In this document: one piece after another, positions 57,480 to 64,000 of the stretch | Numbering within the stretch: the first letter of the stretch is position 1 | How the letters are laid out: every line of letters starts with the position of its first letter | Source of the DNA: Thamnaconus septentrionalis | Lineage: Eukaryota > Chordata > Actinopteri > Tetraodontiformes > Monacanthidae | Length of the DNA: 64,000 nucleotides | Assembly (NCBI GenBank): GCA_009823395.1 | Contig: CM020501.1 | Location: forward strand, 17,853,361 to 17,917,360 | Direction of reading: 5' to 3' | Notes under the pieces: generated by a model | Told to the model about the DNA's origin: nothing | Database searches by the model: none | Seen by the model: only the letters and a program-made list of their open reading frames with translations | Made by a program: the position numbers and the translations under genes

Positions 57480-58275
57480 CCTTTGTGTTTAAGAACATTG
57501 TGGGAAGTTCACTGACTTTGTTGTCAGAGTAATAAAATTGAAATTGCATGAAGAAAAATAAACGGTGAGCAGGAGACAAAGGCGCTTTCAGGCTGAGAAA
57601 AAGGCTCCTGCACAGAAGTGCAAATTTTCTCGGGCTGCTCTGTCTTTTCATGCCACGCACGAAAAAAAGAGGAACCGCCATAAAACCTGCGTTACAATAG
57701 AAACAACGAGACAATGGAAACATGAGTCAGAACTTTGAAGAGAAGTTCGGCAGAGTTTGCTTAAAAGCAACAGACAGCGGGAAAAAAATGAATACAAAAA
57801 AAGAATTCCAATGTCACAGAGGAATATTGAAAATCTGACTGAGTAAACAGCTCCAGCCAGTCACATTTAATGAAATATGAAGATTTGTTTCACCCCAACG
57901 TGAGAGCTGCACTGGTGGCAAAACAAAGAGAAGAAGAGAAGAGCCGCTTCTGTCTGGAAGCTTCCAGTGACGCAGTCAGACACCCTGAGGGACCAGCTCG
58001 GCCCGGCAGCCACTCAAATAAGCACGTTCACAAGGAACGGAAACAGGATTTCCAGAGCCAAAAATGAATGGTTTGATCCAAATCAATAGATCGCCATCGA
58101 TTCAAATCAGGAAGTCCATTTTTTCCCCTTTTCTTTTGGTTGTTGCTGAGAACGAAGTGAAATAAAAGAAACGATCAGAGAGAATCTGAAGAGGATCTTT
58201 TCAGTTTAGAGGCAAACGGGTCAGAAGAAGTCTCTTATGTTTCTGATGATCATTAAGATTCCTTTTGCTAGAATA

Positions 58276-58277
<2 letters not shown>
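57480..58277. other. unique flank sequence, nothing recognised
   Basis: No repeats beyond short A runs. A 65-codon frame (57870-58067) is unsupported. Confidence 0.4.
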
Positions 58278-58319
<42 letters not shown>

Positions 58320-58411
58320 AACAGAGCACACATGAGAAATAATTAAAAGCATCCTCACACACGATTCTGACCCCCTTTTTTCATTCCTCAAACAGAATGA
58401 TGGCAAACATC

Positions 58412-58443
<32 letters not shown>
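58278..58443. repeat. (GT)20 and (CA)13 tracts in opposite orientation
   Basis: GT at 58278-58317 and CA at 58417-58443, 100 bp apart, so the strands are complementary. Confidence 0.95.
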
Positions 58444-58448
<5 letters not shown>

Positions 58449-58649
58449 AAAAGCCCAACAGCCATTTCTGCACAAATGAGCTCAGGCGACACACATTCTT
58501 GTGCGTCGTCTCTAAAATGTCTCGAGAGCTGCGGCAGTGAAAGGCGAAGCATCTTCACACCCGAATCTCTCTCCTCCTCTTATCTTCCGCTGGAACAAAA
58601 GACGAGTTGAACTGACGGAGGCCAACTTTTTTTTTCCTCTCTCCCACTA

Positions 58650-58879
58650 CCGCCCACCCCTCCCTCCCCCCACCCGCCCTCTCCGCACCACCAACCTCCC
58701 GCCCCCCCCCCCTGTTGCCAGCAGACGCACTCTGAGTCGTGCGCCGGGCCCGGCTGTCACTCTGCAGCCGTGCGTAGCCGTGCAGAACAAACAGCGAAGA
58801 GCCGCTGCGTCTCTCAATGCAAGCCATCGATCATGACACGGCGCCGAGCGCTTCCTGGAAGACAAGGCAGAGAGAGCGC

Positions 58880-58924
<45 letters not shown>

Positions 58925-59364
58925 AGGCCTAGCGGAGGATGCTGTGTGATCGGCCATCCAGACACCAGCCTCCCTCTTCCTCCCGGCCTGCGGTCAGACT
59001 GCTGCCCCCGCCCACCACATCCGGGAGGGCGGTCAGGCATCCTGGGGTGAGGAGTCGGGGGGGGGCAGCAGAGCGGAGGGGGACACAGAGTGAGCGACCG
59101 ACCCGACAGAAGAAGACGAAGAGGAAGAGGAAGAGGAAGAGGAAGTGTCGGATTAGAATTCCAGCGAGGAGCCTTTTCCTCTTCCCCCCTCCCCTCCCCT
59201 CCTTTTCCTCATGACCAGAGGCTACCCCCCCGCCCCACCTCCTCCCCCGCCTGTCTTCTCCTCTCATCACCTCACCCGCACTATTTTTCATTGTGGTTGC
59301 CCCACACCAGCCCAGTGCCTCATGAAAGTTTCATCATCTCCCTCTGCCTCCCCTCCCTCCCTCC

Positions 59365-59395
<31 letters not shown>

Positions 59396-59830
59396 ATCCC
59401 AGACACACATGTGTGTCTGGGGCGAGGCTCCCTAGGTGAGGAATGATGATGAGAAAAAAAAGGGCGAGGCAACCGGCAGAGATTTTTTTTATTTATTTTT
59501 TTGCCACGCTGGGATGTGCAGCGGCTGCGGCGGCGGCGCTTCGGGGTGTGAGCGAGAAAACAGGCCGCATGGCGCCGCCTTCATATCAGCGCCTGGTCGC
59601 CCAGAGCGAAGGATGCAGCCGCTCTGATTCCAGGCTTCTCCTTTTTTTTTTTTCTTTTTGGCCCATAAAATAAAGCCTCCAGTGGGCAGCAGCGGCGACG
59701 GCGGCGGCGACGGCGGCGGCGGCGGTGGTAGAATGTGATGTATTGCTCCAGCGCAAATCGCCCATATGACACTGCAGGAACACAACAGACAGAGGCTCTA
59801 TTGTGCGGCGCCACCGTCAGGTCTGTATCT
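58650..59830. other. GC- and C-rich, CpG-containing region
   Basis: C runs (58701-58711, 59363-59375), CT run (59375-59395), GAAGAG run (59108-59147), GGC/GAC tract (59693-59727) and many CpGs. Could be a CpG island of an unrecognised upstream exon or promoter. No open frame or splice site supports a gene. Confidence 0.4.
58880..58921. repeat. (GT)20 microsatellite
   Basis: Uninterrupted GT within a CpG-rich region. Confidence 0.96.
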
Positions 59831-60199
59831 TAAAGCCGAGCAGCGCAGCAACACGTGCGCACATTCCCCAGATTGGGAGGTTTATTCATGCTCGCAATAT
59901 CGCAAAACAAGCAACTGACGTGCAGAACACGAGGTCGAGGCGGCGGTGCGCTAGCTAGGCTGAGAAAGAAAAATAACCAAAAAAAAAAAAAAGGCCCCGC
60001 CAGCATGGCAGGGATTAATTTTGAGAAAAGGCTACGGAGGTGAATAAAGTCAAGAAGAAGACTTTCTGTGAGCCTGACGGGGAAAATGGACGATTATCAA
60101 ATTGTAATAACTTGGTGAAAAAAAAAGTCTGAAAAGTTGCATGGAGGTGATAGCGTGTTGACTGGATGCAGCCGCTAACAGCACCAGTCCCTTCATCCC

Positions 60200-60345
60200 T
60201 GCAAGGGAACTCAGGTTGGAAAATGGGTTCGATTCATATCGTGCTTTTCTAGGAACTCAAAGCGCTTTATATTGAACCATTAGAAACTATAAAAGAGCAT
60301 GTTTGTTCGGCCACTAGGGGGAGCCGGTTGCGACTATCAAGAGAG
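60200..60345. repeat. possible interspersed-repeat fragment
   Basis: GGGTTCGATTCATATCGTGC followed by TTTTCTAGGAACTCAAAGCG and GGCCACTAGGGGGAGCC. The words TTTTCTAG.ACTCAAAGCGCTTTA and CACTAGGGGGAG are common in fish interspersed repeats. Confidence 0.4.
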
Positions 60346-60886
60346 GTAAACTATAGTCGACATATTTGTAGATGAAAAAGCTTGACACACGTGAGTTACA
60401 TATGTCGTTTTTGAGCTCAAATTCTGGCATCAAAAACTATTGACATCTCAAAGACGGTCGACGTCAACAGCTGCGATACACGTTTCAAACAGCGACGGCT
60501 ACAGAAAATCTGGCTGGATGTGAATTTGGCTGGATTCACTCAGCAGGTCAACCCCCACTCCTTCCCACCAACCACCACCACCATTTCGATTTGGGCTGAC
60601 GTCGAATTCCTTCAACTCTGACTCCATCAAAACTCCTTCAAAGACAGAAATTCAGAGGCGAAAATGGATAAAATGCAAAATAAAAAACAGGTGACTTGTG
60701 TGATCAACACAGCGTTGTCATGGCAGGTATCACACAATGCAGTTTTAATCTTCTTTGAAAATGTTTTTTACAGCGACATTAAAGCGCACTGAGCACAAAG
60801 TAAATATATGCAAACAAGAGTTTCCATCACGAGGAGGAAAAGCAGGAGGTCGACGCCAAAGTATCAGAATGCTTGGTGGGAAAAGT

Positions 60887-60911
60887 GGCGGGGGTGGGGT
60901 GGGGTGGGGGG
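60887..60911. other. G-quadruplex-type motif
   Basis: Four or more G4-6 runs separated by single T residues: GGGGGTGGGGTGGGGTGGGG plus GG. Confidence 0.9.
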
Positions 60912-60929
60912 CTATCATGCATCAGGGTG

Positions 60930-61265
60930 ACTGTTGTTAATCTTCCTGTGGAAACGGGCACGTTTTCCATAATTGAATTTTAAATGCCAGTGACCAGCGG
61001 CGCTGCGACCTTCACTTCCCTCACGCTGCCTGCTTTGCCTCCCTGCCTGCAGACTTGATGCCACACAATTTAAGGAAAGGGCCCCAGATTTATGGACCTG
61101 GAAACAATCAATAATCAAAATCGTGGAAGGTTTAATTAAGGAGTGTTTCTGCGCACTGCAAACCTCCACAGCCCAGAGAAAGCTTTTATTGTGTGTTACA
61201 CCATTGAAATGATGTGCAGTAAAGGTCACTTATTACTCATAATGAGATTATTTTTCATGCGGGCC
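60930..61265. promoter_or_regulatory. strong candidate conserved noncoding element / enhancer
   Basis: Repeat-free AT-rich block: TTTCCATAATTGAATTTTAA, CACACAATTTAAGG, GAAACAATCAATAATC, GGTTTAATTAAGGAG (61131-61140 core), AGCTTTTATTGTGTG, CTTATTACTCATAATGAG. SOX-, HOX- and LIM-homeodomain-type sites are packed closely. Inference from composition. Confidence 0.36.
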
Positions 61266-61338
61266 TCCAGTGTGTCAACATATACAACTAATATATCCAT
61301 ATGTAGAATATACAATCAAGCTAGCCGGCTAAACAGCA

Positions 61339-61436
61339 TATTTAGCCCTCTGTTTACACCTCCTGCACAAACTGGTCAGACCTTCGTCATCGTTGAAGTG
61401 ATAAAGAACACCTGCCCCTTGTGATGTCACAAGAGG
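61339..61436 (+). repeat. dispersed repeat, copy C (about 98 bp, internally deleted)
   Basis: TATTTAGCCCTCTGTTTACA, CCTCCTGCACAAACTGGTC, GACCTTCGTCAT, then CCCCTTGTGATGTCACAAGAGG. Same ends as copies A and B, but about 90 bp shorter. Confidence 0.6.
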
Positions 61437-61439
61437 TGG

Positions 61440-62200
61440 ATATACAGCGCTGTTGCTGAACAGTTTCAGCTCAGATTTGAAGACTGGCCGTCACGTGGTC
61501 TACCGACAGGCTTCAACAAATATCGTTTGACGCACTCGTCCAGTAATATTGGGACCTTGAGCGTTTTCATTTGAACGTTTTGCACAACCACTTCTATCCA
61601 GCTGAACACATGTTGGCCTTCAAGAGAGTTTAACCTTTTACTTGGACCAGAAGACCAAACCAAACTAACCAAATAACCAACTTTCCTCATAAGGAAAAAT
61701 AGGAAACAGGAAAACAGGAAATATGCTATGCAGGAAAGGTATCACTTTTAAGGAATGTGATACCACTTTTTTGTGTGTGTGTTTTTTTCAGGACTCTAGA
61801 AGAAAAAAAATTTATTGTCGCCCCCCCCCCCCCCGCCACTGCTTGTGCGTCTTCCTGCTGTGTCTATTTCATGGGTTCATGCACCGTTTCCCCAACACTG
61901 ACAATTTTGTGTCCCCCATTAATTGTTGCTTGATTCAGCCATCACAGCGGCATTGTAAGACATCCTGAACGAAACATGGCTAAAGGGGAAACAATGAAAT
62001 ACAAACAGTCTTTCACTGGGTTTGGGTGCATTTTTCTTCCTCTCTCTGAACTTTACCTGATTTTCATTTCTCCAAGGCTGCTATCAGTCTCAATGCTATT
62101 TTTTCTGCATTAAATGAATTTCTGACATGAATATAGGAAGAAAAAAAAAAAGGCCTTGCAGCGAGTGGACGAGTGTCTGAGGCACGAACTCAGCGACTGC
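61440..62200. other. unique AT-rich sequence
   Basis: A C15 run at 61820-61834 and A runs at 61802 and 62142. Nothing else recognised. Confidence 0.4.
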
Positions 62201-62204
62201 ACAC

Positions 62205-62240
62205 GAGGAGGAGGAGGAGGAGGAGGAGGAGGAGGAGGAG
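62205..62240. repeat. (GGA)12 trinucleotide repeat
   Basis: Uninterrupted GAG/GGA. Confidence 0.95.
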
Positions 62241-62454
62241 TTGTTTTCACTTGCAGGGAGAGTGGGAGAGAGAGTCGGAACCTCTGACAGAACACCAGTG
62301 TTTTTGCAATAGATTTCCCCGCCACTGTGCCATTTCCAATGAGAATAGAGGAGGAATTATTCCACTCGGCTACAGAAATATTGCCACTCAATAAAACGAC
62401 TCCCTATTTACTGCAATTTCCCCCCCCCCAACGCGGCAGCTCGTGCGATTCAGC

Positions 62455-62770
62455 CGCCGCGTGTGTGACATTCAGATAGCAGAACCTCACACGGCACTAC
62501 AATGAAATTGGAAGTAATTTATATTTATTTCAAAACCTTTTATTGGGGCGGCAGAAATTGCGGCATGTTTTTTTCCCCCTGCTCATTCACTCTGGCGGCG
62601 GCGGCCGCTCGCGGCTCACAAAGTGTGGGGGGAATAATTTACTTGAGAACTCTTTGCAAAATAGCGGTGCGCCGGTATTTTTAGCTCTATATTGTGTTTG
62701 CTATAAATGAGGCGTTTGGAGAACTTGCGGCGAGGGTTGATTATATTCTTCCTAATCTCATGGAGCGGGT
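62455..62770. promoter_or_regulatory. candidate conserved noncoding element
   Basis: ACAATGAAATTGGAAGTAATTT, ACCTTTTATTGGGGCGG, GGAATAATTTACTTGAG, AGCTCTATATTGTG and GGGTTGATTATATTC, with a CpG-rich GGCGGCGGCGGCCGC insert. Repeat-free. Inference. Confidence 0.32.
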
Positions 62771-62929
62771 GCAGCAGAAAAAAAAATAATAATCTGGTTT
62801 TACATCTTTGTGCTGCCGCGTGAAAAACACTAAACGGCACAGCTGTCAGTTGGGCCATTTGATTAAAAGGTCAATGTGTTTTTTAACCTGTTTTAAAAAC
62901 ATCATCTCCATCCTTTTGTCCCCTTTTCC

Positions 62930-63085
62930 TGCTCTTGAGGTCGCCGGGTGCTGGAGCCAATCAGCTCCTTCAGGGCGACCAACCCCCCCCACTCATCACG
63001 TCTTTGGACTGCGGCAGAAAGACGATGAAGTTGGAGAAAAGCAACACAGACACAGGGAGAAAATGCAAAATCCACACCAAGGTAG
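62930..63085 (+). repeat. decayed copy of an abundant teleost interspersed repeat
   Basis: GGTGCTGGAGCCAATCAGCT, GGGCGACC, then ACGTCTTTGGACTGCGGCAG and ACACAGGGAGAAAATGCAAA with ATCCACACC. This follows the common fish repeat '..GGTGCTGGAGCC.ATCCCAGCT...GTCTTTGGACTGTGGGAG...ACACAGGGAGAACATGCAAACTCCACAC', with the middle deleted. Class not assigned. Confidence 0.6.
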
Positions 63086-63520
63086 TGGGAATGGAATTTA
63101 TGCTACTGCACGCTCTCTATCGTAGAGGCTTAGTGATTCAAAAAGAAGCACAAGAACTGAAAACTCTCAAGAAGTCACTGTCGCAACCTCTGTGTATGAT
63201 AAGCACCACTGTCATCGTACAACCTCATCCAAGATATTCCCACATGTTAGAGCGCTGTAGTTCCTCCTTTGAGCTCCCACTGTGTGAAACATGGCTGAGT
63301 TTAAAAGAAGAAGACTGGTTTAAGCAATTAGCTTTTGCGCTCTTCCCTCCACTGCCGTAATTAACGTCACCAGCTCGTTCCCCTCCAATAATCTGATAGG
63401 AAGCGGCTTTCGTCACCTCCTTCCAAAGACCACTGAGGATTCTGGGGTATTTCCATTTCGTGATCCTCTGACACAACTTCTCTATAATCAAGAGCCCGAG
63501 GTGGCGAGGAGGGGGTTGGA
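63086..63520. other. unique sequence, nothing recognised
   Basis: A plus-strand frame runs from the repeat to 63360 without recognisable similarity. Confidence 0.35.
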
Positions 63521-63529
63521 TTTAGGGCA

Positions 63530-63568
63530 GCAGGGGTGGGGTGGTGGGGTGGTGTGGGGGAGGTGGTG
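63530..63568. repeat. G-rich (GGGGTGGT)n tract
   Basis: Several G4-5 runs, quadruplex-capable. A second G-rich patch is at 63813-63832. Confidence 0.85.
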
Positions 63569-63759
63569 AGGAGCCAATCAAAACAGGCCTCGGCTCCCCG
63601 ATCACTTCAGCCCTCATTGAGAGCGGATATTGATGGGTAATGATGTGTGCACGTGTCAAGCTGACGAGAGGTCTCATCCGCTGCGCTGGGCCCCCCGCTG
63701 AGCCTTTTTCATTTTCAAGCCGACGCGATTGGGAAAAACAGAATGGAACGCGGCCGCCA

Positions 63760-63797
63760 GAAGAAGAAGAAGAAGAAGAAGAAGAAGAAGAAGAAGA
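63760..63797. repeat. (GAA)12 trinucleotide repeat
   Basis: Uninterrupted AAG/GAA. Confidence 0.95.
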
Positions 63798-64000
63798 TCG
63801 AGACACAGCGAGTGGGTGGGGGGCGGGGGGGTGAGTTAGGGGAGATGGATGGGCGTGTCTCCGGCTACCTGTGCCAGGGTCAGTCTTAAACTGCGGGGGC
63901 CAGATAAGGGCCTGGCAGCCGCCTCGGTGTGGGCCGCCATCGAGCCGCCGCCACATTGATTGAGCCGGCAGCCACGAGCACAGTTCACGCCGTGCACTCG

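Larger units (their letters stand above)
36302..64000. other. 5' flanking / intergenic DNA upstream of xylt1
   Basis: No protein-coding gene is recognised between the xylt1 promoter and the window end. The region contains microsatellites, two inverted-repeat DNA transposons, copies of a dispersed repeat and several AT-rich homeodomain-motif-rich blocks. A long gene-poor flank with enhancer-like blocks fits a developmentally regulated gene, but this is inference. Short unrecognised exons or upstream noncoding exons of xylt1 could be hidden here. Confidence 0.6.

Overview
This window is nuclear DNA of a ray-finned fish, most likely a percomorph teleost. The evidence is the extreme density of CA/GT, GA, CCAT, TA and trinucleotide microsatellites, several teleost-type transposon remnants, vertebrate splice and CpG-island features, and one exon of a recognisable vertebrate gene. 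There are no operons, bacterial genes, CRISPR arrays, rRNA or tRNA genes. Most open reading frames longer than 60 codons are simple-repeat translations (Ser-Leu, Thr-His, Cys-Val, Ile-Tyr, poly-Leu, poly-Pro) and are not genes.

The only gene I can support is xylt1 (xylosyltransferase 1), on the minus strand. Its first coding exon is at 35624-35981, with start codon A at 35981 and a CCG|GTAAGA donor at 35623. It encodes the cytoplasmic tail, the signal anchor and the start of the stem region. It is embedded in a CpG-rich block (about 35600-36250) that should hold the 5'UTR and promoter. Everything from 35623 down to base 1 is the beginning of intron 1; exon 2 is not in the window, so intron 1 exceeds 35.6 kb. 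Everything from about 36.3 to 64 kb is 5' flanking or intergenic DNA with no second gene recognised.

Intron 1 part (1-35.6 kb): unique DNA is interrupted by long microsatellites: GATA at 0.6 kb, a CCAT satellite at 4.5-5.3 kb, about 190 bp of CT at 13.15 kb, GA/GATGAAGTGA at 22.9-23.3 kb, 220 bp of TA at 24.2 kb and GT-GA at 33.6 kb. A transposon cluster lies at 14.6-16.1 kb: an L2/CR1-type LINE 3' end, a hAT remnant and a 376-bp Tc1/mariner-like inverted-repeat element with TA duplications. A hAT-like terminus lies at 7.1 kb and a possible LTR at 29.1-29.5 kb.

Upstream part (36.3-64 kb): a deletion derivative of a PIF/Harbinger-like element with a TCA target duplication and a Myb/SANT-like ORF remnant (41.9-42.5 kb), a second inverted-repeat element (43.7-44.3 kb), a 550-bp polypurine tract (40.8-41.4 kb), a 145-bp GAA tract (49.3 kb), several perfect stem-loops, and AT-rich, homeodomain/POU-motif-rich blocks that look like conserved noncoding enhancers (40.1-40.45, 46.6-47.1, 56.5-56.8, 60.9-61.3, 62.45-62.8 kb).

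A dispersed repeat carrying the near-palindrome TGTGACATCACAAAGGG occurs six times across both parts. I found no undescribed multi-gene system. The most interesting points are the 16-unit CTG/CAG tract coding poly-alanine inside xylt1 exon 1, the nine consecutive upstream ATGs above the xylt1 start, the unnamed dispersed repeat family, and the candidate enhancers.
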